This document shows, piece by piece, positions 8,258 through 16,256 of a DNA stretch of 36,510 nucleotides. A program made the translations under genes and the position numbers. The stretch comes from an uncultured Finegoldia sp. (lineage in GTDB: Bacteria; Bacillota; Clostridia; Tissierellales; Peptoniphilaceae): positions 1 to 36,510 of the forward strand of contig NZ_CAAFUQ010000105.1 in assembly GCF_900766215.1 (NCBI RefSeq), written 5' to 3'. Each line of letters opens with the position of its first letter. Position 1 is the stretch's first letter. The notes below the pieces were generated by a model. It worked only from the letters and a program-made list of their open reading frames with translations. It searched no databases and was not told the DNA's origin.

Positions 8258-9100
8258 ATGAAAAAGAAAATTTTATTAGTAGTATTGGCATTAGCATTGG
8301 TATTAACATCATGTGCTAAAAAAGAAAGCAAAAAAGAAGACGGACAAAGTGCAAAACAAGAATCACAAAGCACAGAAAACAAGAAGGTTGTAATCGGAGT
8401 ATCTCCAGCACCTCACAAAGAAATCGCAGAAAAAGCAAAAGAAATCTTAGCAAAAGATGGGATTGAACTAGAAATCAAAGAATTTGATGATTATGTAACA
8501 CCTAACACATCACTTCAAGAAAAAGATATCGACTTGAACTTCTACCAACACGTTCCTTACTTGGAAAACTTCAACAAAGAAAGAGGAACAAAATTAGTAT
8601 CATTGGGAGCAGTTCACTTGGAACCAATGGGAATATATTCTAAGAAATACAAATCTTTAGATGAATTAAAAGACGGAGACGAAGTTATAATTCCTAACGA
8701 TGCTACAAATGGGGCAAGAGCATTAAAATTATTAGAAGATAACAAAGTAATCAAATTAAAAGAAAACGCAGGACTAGAAGCTACTGAAAAAGACATTGCA
8801 GAAAATCCAAAGAACTTGAAATTCACAGCTGTTGAAGCAGCAACTATTCCAAGAGCATACGAAGACGCTGCAATTGCTGTAATCAACTCAAACTTTGCAT
8901 TAGAAGCAAAATTATCACCAAAGAAAGATGCAATTGCAATCGAAAAATCAGAAGGTAACCCATTTGCAAACATCATAGCAGCAAGAGAAGAAGACAAAGA
9001 CAACGAAACTTACAAGAAAGTATTAGAAGCATTCCAATCAGACGAAGTTAGAAAATATATCGAAGAAAAATTCGATGGAGAAATAATACCAGCAAAATAA
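8258..9100 (+). CDS. metQ: Methionine-binding lipoprotein (NlpA/MetQ family)
   Basis: The substrate-binding component, lipid-anchored outside the membrane and delivering methionine to MetI. I chose the ATG at 8258 (280 residues, MKKKILLVV...). A GTG at 8249 in the same frame lies inside the AGGAGTGG ribosome site and is unlikely to be used. The lipobox is LTSC with C19. After a Lys/Glu/Gln/Ser-rich linker comes the family core VVIGVSPAPHKEI, then DLNFYQHVPYL and IPNDATNGARAL, which are characteristic of MetQ. It starts 11 bases after metI and belongs to the same T-box operon. Confidence 0.94.
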   Translation: MKKKILLVVLALALVLTSCAKKESKKEDGQSAKQESQSTENKKVVIGVSPAPHKEIAEKAKEILAKDGIELEIKEFDDYVTPNTSLQEKDIDLNFYQHVPYLENFNKERGTKLVSLGAVHLEPMGIYSKKYKSLDELKDGDEVIIPNDATNGARALKLLEDNKVIKLKENAGLEATEKDIAENPKNLKFTAVEAATIPRAYEDAAIAVINSNFALEAKLSPKKDAIAIEKSEGNPFANIIAAREEDKDNETYKKVLEAFQSDEVRKYIEEKFDGEIIPAK

Positions 9101-9125
9101 GAAACATTTAAGGAGGAGATTAAAG

Positions 9126-10241
9126 ATGAGTTTACACGTACCATTTAGATTTGATTATGTAGGAAGTTTTTTGAGAAATGAAAAATTATTAAAAGCAAGA
9201 TCTGATTTTGATAAGGAAATCATCACAAAAGAAGAGCTAAAATCAGTAGAAGATGAAAGCATCAAAGAATTAATCAATAAACAAAAAGAACTAGGATATC
9301 ATGTGATAACAGATGGAGAATTCAGAAGAAAAAGCTGGCACTTGGATTTCTTCTGGGGATTAAACGGAATAAAAAGAGTTGAACTTGACCATGGATACTA
9401 CTTCCATGGCAAGGAAACTTACCATACATCTGTACAAGTTGAAGGAAAAATCACAGGCGAAAATCATCCATTCGTAGAACATTTCAAATTCGTAAAACAA
9501 TTCGAAGATGAAAACACAATCGCAAAACAAACCATACCTGCACCGGCGCAATTATTAGTTGAGTTATTCAGAGAAGATAATGCAGCAATAACTAACAAAA
9601 TCTATCCAGATTATGAAAAGTTAGAACAAGACATCGCACAAGCTTACAGACAAGTAATCAAAGATTTGTACGAAGCAGGTTGCAGAAATATACAATTTGA
9701 CGATTGTACATGGGGAATGTTAGTAGATTCTGATTATATCAACAGAAAATACGGAGAAGCAGTTTCATTGGATGATGAAGCCAACAAATATTTGAAGATA
9801 AACAACTTGGCACTGGAAGACAGACCAGAAGATTTGACAATAACAACGCACGTTTGCAGAGGAAATTACGAATCAACATATGCAGCAAGTGGTGCCTACG
9901 ATAAAATCGCACAAATATTATTTGCACAAGAAAACGTAGATGCATTTTATCTTGAATACGATGACGAAAGATCCGGCGGATTTGAACCATTAAAATACGT
10001 TTCTGGAGATAAAAAAGTTGTTCTTGGACTTATCACATCAAAAAGAGGACAACTCGAAGATGAAGATGAAGTAATCGCTAGAATTCACAAAGCATCTGAA
10101 TTCATATCTCTTGATAGATTGTGTCTAAGTCCACAATGTGGATTTTCATCTAACGAAAATGGAAACATATTAACAGTTGACCAACAATGGGAAAAGCTAA
10201 AATTAATCAAAAAAATAGCTGAAAAAGTTTGGGGAAAATAA
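9126..10241 (+). CDS. Short cobalamin-independent methionine synthase-like protein (YxjG/YxjH type)
   Basis: The 371-residue protein corresponds to the catalytic C-terminal half of MetE, like Bacillus subtilis YxjG/YxjH. It should transfer a methyl group to homocysteine (or a related thiol) to form methionine. Zinc ligands are visible in order: H242 and C244 (THVCRGN), E277 (YLEYDDERSG) and C338 (LSPQCGF). The N-terminal half of full MetE, which helps bind methyl-tetrahydrofolate polyglutamate, is absent, so the methyl donor is uncertain. The gene is last in the methionine T-box operon, has an AAGGAGGAG ribosome site and is closed by a terminator. The operon context strongly supports a methionine role. 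Confidence 0.88.
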   Translation: MSLHVPFRFDYVGSFLRNEKLLKARSDFDKEIITKEELKSVEDESIKELINKQKELGYHVITDGEFRRKSWHLDFFWGLNGIKRVELDHGYYFHGKETYHTSVQVEGKITGENHPFVEHFKFVKQFEDENTIAKQTIPAPAQLLVELFREDNAAITNKIYPDYEKLEQDIAQAYRQVIKDLYEAGCRNIQFDDCTWGMLVDSDYINRKYGEAVSLDDEANKYLKINNLALEDRPEDLTITTHVCRGNYESTYAASGAYDKIAQILFAQENVDAFYLEYDDERSGGFEPLKYVSGDKKVVLGLITSKRGQLEDEDEVIARIHKASEFISLDRLCLSPQCGFSSNENGNILTVDQQWEKLKLIKKIAEKVWGK

Positions 10242-10269
10242 GCAATCATATCTATCTCATTTTTATAAA

Positions 10270-10302
10270 TTGCAGGCAATGAAAATTGCCTGTAATTTTT
10301 TT
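10270..10302 (+). terminator. Terminator of the methionine operon
   Basis: Arms TTGCAGGCAAT and ATTGCCTGTAA around GAAA are followed by a T run (10295-10302), 28 bases after the last operon gene. Confidence 0.88.
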
Positions 10303-10604
10303 GAGCAAAAGGAAAGGTGAGCTTATTATCTGCTCACCTTGAAAAAATATGAAAGTACTAATGGACGGTAAGTACCTTCGGTTGTAATCTAATTATAATG
10401 CAAAAATCGATTTTTGTAAAAATTTTTTCTGTGTTAGGATTTTTGATTTTTGGGTATATATATTTTAATAATATAAGAGAAACGTTGCGGTCATTTTGCA
10501 AACGATATTATAAATATTTTATGGGAAACTTATTTATCAACTTGCGTATTAAATTATGTAACAAAACTGCAAATGTTTTCTTATAAATAATAGGAGGCAC
10601 AATT
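10303..10604 (+). other. Structured intergenic region before the EF-G-like gene
   Basis: A perfect 9-bp hairpin (AAGGTGAGC at 10314-10322, GCTCACCTT at 10332-10340) lacks a following T run. A second imperfect one pairs GTACT (10355-10359) with AGTAC (10371-10375). TATAAT at 10394-10399 has no clear -35. A more plausible promoter for the EF-G-like gene is TTGCGG (10485-10490), 18 bases, TATAAA (10509-10514). A 62-codon ORF at 10398-10586 starts inside the TATAATG string with no ribosome site and is probably not a gene. I recognise no riboswitch or small RNA class here. Confidence 0.5.
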
Positions 10605-12662
10605 ATGAAATCTTATCCGACAAACAAAATTAGAAACCTCAGCTTGGTTGGGCATAGTGGAAGTGGAAAAACTCAACTCACTGAAGCATGCCTATACTTA
10701 ACCAAAGTGATTAACAGAGTGGGAAAAGTTGAGGACAAAAACACTGTTTCTGACTATTCTAAGCAAGAAATGAAGAGGGGTATTTCTATATCCAGCTCTG
10801 TTATTCCTGTTGAACACAACGACATAAAAATAAATTTCATTGATACACCGGGCTATTTTGATTTTGAAAGAGAAGTGTACCAATCATTAAGAGCATCTGA
10901 AGCAGCGCTTATCGTTATAGATGCAGTTAATGGAATTGAAGTAGGAACAGAAAAAGTATTGCGTTATACAGAATCTATCGATCTTCCAAGAATTATATTT
11001 GTTAATAAGATGGACAAAGAAAACGCTAACTTCAACAAGTGCGTAAGTGATTTGCACGAAAGATTTGGTAAGAATATCATTCCATTCACTTTGACACTTG
11101 GCGAAGGAGAAGACTTCAAGGGCGTAATTGATGTTATAGACAAACAAGCTTTTGAATACAATGGTTTTGAATTCAAAGAAGTTCCTATTCCTGAAGATAG
11201 AGTAGAAGAAGTTAATGTTGTGTTTGACGAAATTTGTGAAGTTGTAGCACAAACAGATGATGATTTGATGGAAAAATATTTCAACGGAGAAGAATTTACA
11301 CACGAAGAATTCAAAAAAGCTTTGGTATCAGCGTTACTTGAAGGTACTTGCGTACCACTTATAGCAGGTAGTGCTCTTACTGGAATAGGTGTTGATGTTT
11401 TATTAGAAATCATCGAAAAATACATGCCAACACCTGACGATGAAAGAGCGAAATACGGATTCAGACATGCAGACGACAAACAACGTAAGTTCTCTGCTGA
11501 TGAACCAATGAGTGCAGTTGTATTTAAGACAATTGTGGATCCTTTTGTTGGAAAGATTTCAATATTTAAGGTTATTTCAGGTAAAATAACCAAAGATACT
11601 TTAATATATAATTCAAGCAAAGAAACTGAAGAAAAAATTGGAGATTTGTTCTTCTTGCGTGGTAAGGAACAAATCAAAACAGATGAAGTTCACGCAGGTG
11701 ATATTGGAGCTATAAGCAAATTAGTAGAAACAGAAACAGGAGATACTATTTCTGATAAGAATGATCCGACTGTTTACAAACGTTTGAAATTAAAACCTGC
11801 AACATTATTCTTTGCAATTCAACCAAAATCAAAATCAGATGACGATAAAATTTCTAGTGCATTAACTAAATTGCAAACTGAAGATTTGTCTTTTGTATCT
11901 GAAAGAAATAATGAAACTAAGCAATTGCTTATAGGTGGACGTGGAAATGTTCAACTTCAAGTAATGATGGACAGATTAAAAGACGAATACCAAGTTGAAA
12001 CAGAAATTGTTCCATTGAGAATAGCATATCGTGAAACTATCAAAGCAAAATCAGATGTAGAAGGAAAACACAAAAAACAATCTGGTGGTGCAGGACAATT
12101 CGCAGATGTATTCATTAGATTTGAACCATTGACAGACTCTGAAGAAACTTTCGTATTCGAAGAAGAAGTATTCGGTGGAGCTGTTCCTAAGAACTTCTTC
12201 CCAGCAGTTGAAAAAGGCTTGGAAGAATCGTTAGAAAAAGGTCCATTGGCTGGATATCCAGTAGTTGGTGTTAAAGCAATACTTTACGATGGAAAATATC
12301 ACCCAGTAGATTCAAACGAAATGGCATTCAAAATCGCAGCTCAAATCGCATTCAAAAAAGGTATCGAAGAAGCAAAACCAATTTTGTTGGAACCTATTAT
12401 GAAAGTTACAATCAAAATCCCTGAAGAATACATGGGAGATGTAATGGGAGATATGAATAAACGCCGTGGTAAGATTTTGGGAATGGAATCTGATGAAGAA
12501 GGAAACCAAATCGTAATAGCAGAAGCTCCTCATAAAGAATTATTTGAATATTCAATAGATTTGAGATCAATGACTCAAGCAAGGGGAGAATTTGAAATGG
12601 AATTTGTGAGATATGAAGAAGTTCCTTCTAATGTTACAGAAGAAATAATTAAAGAACAATAA
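10605..12662 (+). CDS. EF-G-like translational GTPase (second-type EF-G)
   Basis: The 685-residue protein has the full five-domain EF-G layout. GTPase motifs are G1 GHSGSGKT (16-23), G2 RGIS (58-61), G3 DTPG (80-83) and G4 NKMD (133-136). Domain IV includes HKKQSGGAGQFADV, and the C-terminal domain V is complete. Canonical EF-G has AHIDAGKTT at G1; the GHSGSGKT variant marks the divergent EF-G paralogue found in many anaerobes, so this is probably not the main elongation factor. Possible roles are translocation under special conditions, ribosome recycling or quality control. The gene is monocistronic, with an AGGAGG site before it and a terminator after it. It is not next to rpsL, rpsG or tuf, which also argues against the canonical fusA. 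Confidence 0.88.
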   Translation: MKSYPTNKIRNLSLVGHSGSGKTQLTEACLYLTKVINRVGKVEDKNTVSDYSKQEMKRGISISSSVIPVEHNDIKINFIDTPGYFDFEREVYQSLRASEAALIVIDAVNGIEVGTEKVLRYTESIDLPRIIFVNKMDKENANFNKCVSDLHERFGKNIIPFTLTLGEGEDFKGVIDVIDKQAFEYNGFEFKEVPIPEDRVEEVNVVFDEICEVVAQTDDDLMEKYFNGEEFTHEEFKKALVSALLEGTCVPLIAGSALTGIGVDVLLEIIEKYMPTPDDERAKYGFRHADDKQRKFSADEPMSAVVFKTIVDPFVGKISIFKVISGKITKDTLIYNSSKETEEKIGDLFFLRGKEQIKTDEVHAGDIGAISKLVETETGDTISDKNDPTVYKRLKLKPATLFFAIQPKSKSDDDKISSALTKLQTEDLSFVSERNNETKQLLIGGRGNVQLQVMMDRLKDEYQVETEIVPLRIAYRETIKAKSDVEGKHKKQSGGAGQFADVFIRFEPLTDSEETFVFEEEVFGGAVPKNFFPAVEKGLEESLEKGPLAGYPVVGVKAILYDGKYHPVDSNEMAFKIAAQIAFKKGIEEAKPILLEPIMKVTIKIPEEYMGDVMGDMNKRRGKILGMESDEEGNQIVIAEAPHKELFEYSIDLRSMTQARGEFEMEFVRYEEVPSNVTEEIIKEQ

Positions 12663-12665
12663 AAT

Positions 12666-12720
12666 TAGAGATGCCCTTATCGTTTGATAGGGGCATTTTT
12701 GCGTGAGAGCGTAAGTGTTG
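12666..12720 (+). repeat. Direct repeat, left copy (terminator block)
   Basis: This 55-base block matches 14462-14517 with five substitutions and one single-base gap; a 23-base core covering the hairpin is identical. The two copies bracket the heparinase-like lipoprotein gene. A partial extra copy of the tail (TTAGCGTGAAAGCACAAGGCTT) follows at about 12726-12747. Confidence 0.85.
12671..12700 (+). terminator. Terminator of the EF-G-like gene
   Basis: ATGCCC-TATC pairs with GATA-GGGGCAT around a GTTT loop (one G-T pair), followed by five T residues, 9 bases after the stop. Confidence 0.85.
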
Positions 12721-12852
12721 AGATATTAGCGTGAAAGCACAAGGCTTACTTAAGTATATGTTAATCTATTATTTATTTCTATTGCAAATACATTTGATTT
12801 ATTGTAAGCTAATATTGATATTATATATGAAAAATACATACAAGGAGTTAAT

Positions 12853-14451
12853 ATGAAGTTAAGGATTTTATGTCTGGTTATATTATCGTCTATTGTTCTG
12901 TCTGCTTGTGGGCAAGAAAAATTAAATAATAAACCAGAACAAAAAATTGAGCAAACAAATAATTCGAAATCAAAAATTACTGCAGATAAAATTATCAATG
13001 GTACAATGGTTATTGATTTTAAAGGTAAAGAACAGACATATAAATTTGATGGAGATTGGAAAGCTTTCAGTAATATAGAAAGATCTTTTCAAAGATTGAT
13101 TTATGGATTTTCTTTTTTAGACGATTTTTTTAATGCGTATGAAGATACAAAGGATATTTCATATATAAAAGAAGGGTATTCATTGATTATTTCTTTTGTA
13201 GAGCAAATGGAGTTTGATAAAAGTAAAATGTCATGGCATGATGAAACAACTGCTCTTAGAATGACGAATATTCTAAACTTTATTAAAAAAACTGAACAAT
13301 TAGATTTTAAATTGTCTAATAAAGATGAAGAATTGCTTGACGATAATTTGAAGAAAACCGCAGAACTTTTTGCATTTACTGATTTCTATTCTGGTAATAA
13401 CAATCATGGGTTTTTTCAAGATGAAGCAGGTCTTATGTATGCAGTAAAATATGGTAGAGATGACATAAAAGATATATGCAGTAAAAGAATAGAAAAATAT
13501 ATTAAAGATAACTTTGATAATGATGGTGTCCATTTGGAAAATTCATCTGAATATCACTATGTGTTAGTTGCTGAATTAAAAAAAGTTTTAGATAATTATG
13601 ACGAAAATGTGATTCCAAATTACAATGAATTAAAGGAAATTTACGTAAAATCCGCAGATTTTGCCTACCAAACTCTTCTTCCAAGTGGAATCATACCTAA
13701 TATTGGTGATTCCTGGTCGATGAAGATTAATCTAAATGATTATTATAGTGATGATATTTTAAATAATAGAAACACTAACAAAAGACAAACTTATTATGAA
13801 TCTGGTTATGACATTTACAAAAATATGGACAAAAAAGCTTTTCTTTTGTTTAGGGGTGGTTACATCAAGAATCCTCACCATCATAACGATGATTTGAGTT
13901 TTTGGCTATATAAGGACGGTAATATATTTACTGAATTTGGTTCGTATGGATATGAAGAATCTAATCCTCATACAAAATACCAAACAGATTTTGAAGCTCA
14001 TAATACTTTAATTGTAGACGATGGAAATAAATTTAAGGGTAAGGATGTAAAAATAACAAAAACAGATTCTCCATGGGAAATGTCAGGTGTGACTAAAAGA
14101 ATTTCAAATATTACTTTCAAAAGGAATATAAGATTTAACAAAGACTTATCAAATATTTCGATAATTGATACTGTAAAATCATTGGACAAACAAGAACATA
14201 AGTACACTAGACTATTTCACTTAGATCCTTCAATTCAACCTAAAATCAAGAAGAAGTTAGGAAAAAATGTTGTTGAACTTTATAGAGGCGACAAGCTTAT
14301 TGGAAAGTTAATTACTGAAAATGAAGTGAGTTTAACAGATGATTTTTATTATTCTGTTTACTATCAAAATCCTCCACAAAGTACAAAAGTAATTAAAGCT
14401 GATTGTAATGGAATAGATAAAGAAATGAAAGTTGATATTGAATTAAAATAA
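12853..14451 (+). CDS. Heparinase II/III-type polysaccharide lyase lipoprotein
   Basis: The 532-residue protein starts with a lipoprotein signal peptide (LSAC, C19), so it should face the outside. An alpha-helical region (about 60-300) contains NNHG with H185 and SEYHY with Y234 and H235, which match catalytic His and Tyr positions in alpha-toroid lyases. A beta-rich C-terminal domain contains PHHHNDDLSFWLYKDG (H342-H344, D346-D347), then DFEAHNTLIVDD, the signature of the heparinase II/III C-terminal domain. These enzymes cleave uronic-acid polysaccharides such as heparan, hyaluronan or alginate by elimination. The substrate is not identifiable; a host glycosaminoglycan is plausible if this is a skin or mucosal anaerobe. 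It follows an AAGGAG site, stands alone, and is flanked by duplicated terminator blocks, hinting at insertion or duplication. Confidence 0.82.
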   Translation: MKLRILCLVILSSIVLSACGQEKLNNKPEQKIEQTNNSKSKITADKIINGTMVIDFKGKEQTYKFDGDWKAFSNIERSFQRLIYGFSFLDDFFNAYEDTKDISYIKEGYSLIISFVEQMEFDKSKMSWHDETTALRMTNILNFIKKTEQLDFKLSNKDEELLDDNLKKTAELFAFTDFYSGNNNHGFFQDEAGLMYAVKYGRDDIKDICSKRIEKYIKDNFDNDGVHLENSSEYHYVLVAELKKVLDNYDENVIPNYNELKEIYVKSADFAYQTLLPSGIIPNIGDSWSMKINLNDYYSDDILNNRNTNKRQTYYESGYDIYKNMDKKAFLLFRGGYIKNPHHHNDDLSFWLYKDGNIFTEFGSYGYEESNPHTKYQTDFEAHNTLIVDDGNKFKGKDVKITKTDSPWEMSGVTKRISNITFKRNIRFNKDLSNISIIDTVKSLDKQEHKYTRLFHLDPSIQPKIKKKLGKNVVELYRGDKLIGKLITENEVSLTDDFYYSVYYQNPPQSTKVIKADCNGIDKEMKVDIELK

Positions 14452-14461
14452 TTATACTAAG

Positions 14462-14517
14462 TAGAGAATGCCCTTATCGTTTGATAGGGGTATTTTAGCG
14501 TGAGAACGTAAGGCTTG
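14462..14517 (+). repeat. Direct repeat, right copy (terminator block)
   Basis: The partner of 12666-12720. Differences are one inserted A, C to T in the stem, and four changes in the tail. The T in the stem turns a G-C pair into G-T, so the hairpin still forms. Confidence 0.85.
14468..14496 (+). terminator. Terminator of the heparinase-like gene
   Basis: The same hairpin as at 12671, followed by only four T residues, 16 bases after the stop. Efficiency may be lower than that of the left copy. Confidence 0.75.
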
Positions 14518-14548
14518 CTAACGTACAAGCAAACATCTCGCTTGTGAA

Positions 14549-14567
14549 AATCTGGCTTAATCAGATT
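14549..14567 (-). terminator. Weak possible terminator of the Crp/Fnr-type gene
   Basis: On the minus strand AATCTG and CAGATT form a 6-bp stem around a 7-base loop, followed by TTTTC, 19 bases after the stop. A short stem and T run make this tentative. Confidence 0.35.
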
Positions 14568-14585
14568 CAGTAAGACTAGAACTGA

Positions 14586-15251
14586 CTAGATTACGTAGAA
14601 GTATTCTTCCTTGAAGTTTTTGTGGAGTGAGAAGTGGTTTTTGTTGTAATCAAGTAGTCCTTCTTTTTTCATTTCCATTAGTTCCTTCGATAGTGCACTT
14701 CTGTCGACGTTTAGGTAATCTGCTAGTTCTTGTCTATTAAATGGTATGTCAAATTCGTTGGTTTCTTTTTTTAGGGCGACAGAGCTTAGGTACACGGATA
14801 GTTTTTGTCGAATTTTTTTGAAGGAGGATTGGCAAAGTTTTTGTGATAGTGAATAATTGTCGTTAGATAATATGAGGAGAAGATTTTTGATTAATTTGTC
14901 GTTGTAATCGTTGTGATTTGAGAAAATTTCATTTGTTTTTATGAACAAGATTTCACAGTCTTCACTTGCAACTACATCTATGATTAATTTTTCGCCACTT
15001 ATTGCGTAGGACTCTGCGATTATTTGGAATTTGTTCCTGTTTGAAAGTATCATTCTAATTCCCCAATAATTTGTGATTTCTAATCTAACTTTTCCTTTGA
15101 GTATTAACCCGAATGTGTCTGTTGTGTTTCCAGATTTGTATATGTATTGGTATTTTTTGTAGGATTTTTGGTAAATAAAATTTGAGTTTAATAGTTGTTC
15201 GATTTCTTGTTTTGAGAAGTTTTTAAATAATTCTGATTTTAATATTTCCAT
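14586..15251 (-). CDS. Crp/Fnr family transcriptional regulator
   Basis: The 221-residue protein has an N-terminal cyclic-nucleotide-binding-type beta barrel (about 10-115, with IYKSGNTTDTFGLILKGKVRLE) and a C-terminal winged helix (FNRQELADYLNVDRSALSKELMEM). No FNR-type cysteine cluster is evident, so the signal is unknown. I chose the ATG at 15251; a GTG at 15257 in frame overlaps the AAGGGG ribosome site. The gene is transcribed away from cysK-cysE. Its own promoter is TTGATT-17-TATAAT, and a palindrome lies in its 5' leader, which suggests autorepression. Control of the adjacent cysteine genes is a reasonable inference. Confidence 0.85.
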   Translation of the reverse strand: MEILKSELFKNFSKQEIEQLLNSNFIYQKSYKKYQYIYKSGNTTDTFGLILKGKVRLEITNYWGIRMILSNRNKFQIIAESYAISGEKLIIDVVASEDCEILFIKTNEIFSNHNDYNDKLIKNLLLILSNDNYSLSQKLCQSSFKKIRQKLSVYLSSVALKKETNEFDIPFNRQELADYLNVDRSALSKELMEMKKEGLLDYNKNHFSLHKNFKEEYFYVI

Positions 15252-15264
15252 ATTCACCCCTTAT

Positions 15265-15278
15265 GTTGTTTTAACAAC
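15265..15278. promoter_or_regulatory. Palindromic candidate operator between the Crp/Fnr-type gene and cysK
   Basis: GTTGTT-TT-AACAAC is a perfect 6-bp inverted repeat around two bases. This size and symmetry suit a Crp/Fnr dimer. It lies about 10-20 bases downstream of the predicted start of the regulator gene and roughly 50 bases upstream of the likely cysK start, compatible with repression of one and activation of the other. Confidence 0.5.
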
Positions 15279-15293
15279 GTACTTTTTCATTAA

Positions 15294-15322
15294 ATTATAT
15301 TAAACTATAGATATAAAATCAA
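15294..15322 (-). promoter_or_regulatory. Promoter of the Crp/Fnr-type gene
   Basis: On the minus strand TTGATT (15322-15317), 17 bases, and TATAAT (15299-15294). The start point should be near 15287. The cysK promoter on the other strand must overlap this region (TATAAA at 15312 or TATTAT at 15331 are candidates), but I cannot choose one. Confidence 0.7.
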
Positions 15323-15359
15323 ATGTGCTTTATTATATATGGAAACAAAGGAGAGAAAA

Positions 15360-16256
15360 ATGAAAAATATTTTAGATACTATTGGAAATACAAGACTTGT
15401 TAGATTGAAAAACATAGGAAATGGAAATATTTATGTTAAGGTTGAAAAGGAAAATGCAACTGGTTCGATCAAAGACAGAGCAGCTCTTGAAATGATAAAA
15501 GGTGCGATTGATGATGGTTTATTAAAACCAGGCATGAAGATTGTTGAACCAACAAGTGGTAACACGGGAATTGCGATTGCAATGATTGGTAAAACTTTGG
15601 ACTACGAAGTTACAATTGTTATGCCAGAATCAATGTCTATCGAAAGACGTAAATTGATGCAAGCTTATGGTGCGACAATTATTTTGACTGGCGAAGGTGG
15701 AATGCAAGCTGCTGTTGATAAGGCGAAGGAATTGGAAGCTACTGGAGATTATTTTATGCCAAACCAATTTGCAAATCCTTATAACACTTTAGCTCACGAA
15801 AAATACACAGGACCTGAAATTTATTCCGATTTACCAGAAGTTAAGGGATTCATTGCAGGAGTTGGTACAGGAGGAACTGTCACAGGCGTAGGACATTTCT
15901 TAAAAGGAAAAAATAATGATGTTAAAGTGTGGGCTATTGAACCAGAAGAATCGGCGTTGTTGAGCACTGGAAAAGCTGGTGGACACAAAATCCAAGGAAT
16001 TGGAGCAAACTTTGTTCCAGAAATTTTGGACAAGGATATGGTAGATGAAGTTATCACTGTAAAAGGTGACGATGCTTTGGATATGGCAAGACGTCTTGCA
16101 AAAGAAGAAGGACTTTTGGTGGGAATTTCTTCGGGGGCAAATGTTGCTGGAGCATTAAAAATGTTAGAGAAAGTTGATGGGCCGATAGTTACTGTTCTTC
16201 CAGATACTGGAGAAAGGTACTTGTCGACAGAATTATTTGAACATGAAGCTAATTAA
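15360..16256 (+). CDS. cysK: Cysteine synthase (O-acetylserine sulfhydrylase)
   Basis: Makes cysteine from O-acetylserine and sulfide with pyridoxal phosphate. The Schiff-base lysine is K38 in TGSIKDRAA. The substrate loop is PTSGNTGIA, the phosphate-binding loop is GVGTGGTVTGVG, and GISSGANV lies near the C-terminus. I chose the ATG at 15360 (298 residues), directly after AAAGGAGAG; an upstream in-frame ATG at 15339 lies before that ribosome site. Its end overlaps cysE by 14 bases, so the two enzymes of the pathway are made together. The Crp/Fnr-type gene is divergent. Confidence 0.96.
   Translation: MKNILDTIGNTRLVRLKNIGNGNIYVKVEKENATGSIKDRAALEMIKGAIDDGLLKPGMKIVEPTSGNTGIAIAMIGKTLDYEVTIVMPESMSIERRKLMQAYGATIILTGEGGMQAAVDKAKELEATGDYFMPNQFANPYNTLAHEKYTGPEIYSDLPEVKGFIAGVGTGGTVTGVGHFLKGKNNDVKVWAIEPEESALLSTGKAGGHKIQGIGANFVPEILDKDMVDEVITVKGDDALDMARRLAKEEGLLVGISSGANVAGALKMLEKVDGPIVTVLPDTGERYLSTELFEHEAN

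Noticed and set aside
10398..10586. 62-codon ORF with a hydrophobic N-terminus before the EF-G-like gene
   Set aside because: Its ATG lies inside a TATAATG string with no ribosome site, and codon use looks like intergenic sequence. The promoter for the next gene falls inside it.
10964..11677. 237-codon antisense ORF inside the EF-G-like gene
   Set aside because: Serine/threonine-rich low-complexity translation typical of the reverse frame of an A/T-rich gene; no independent ribosome site.
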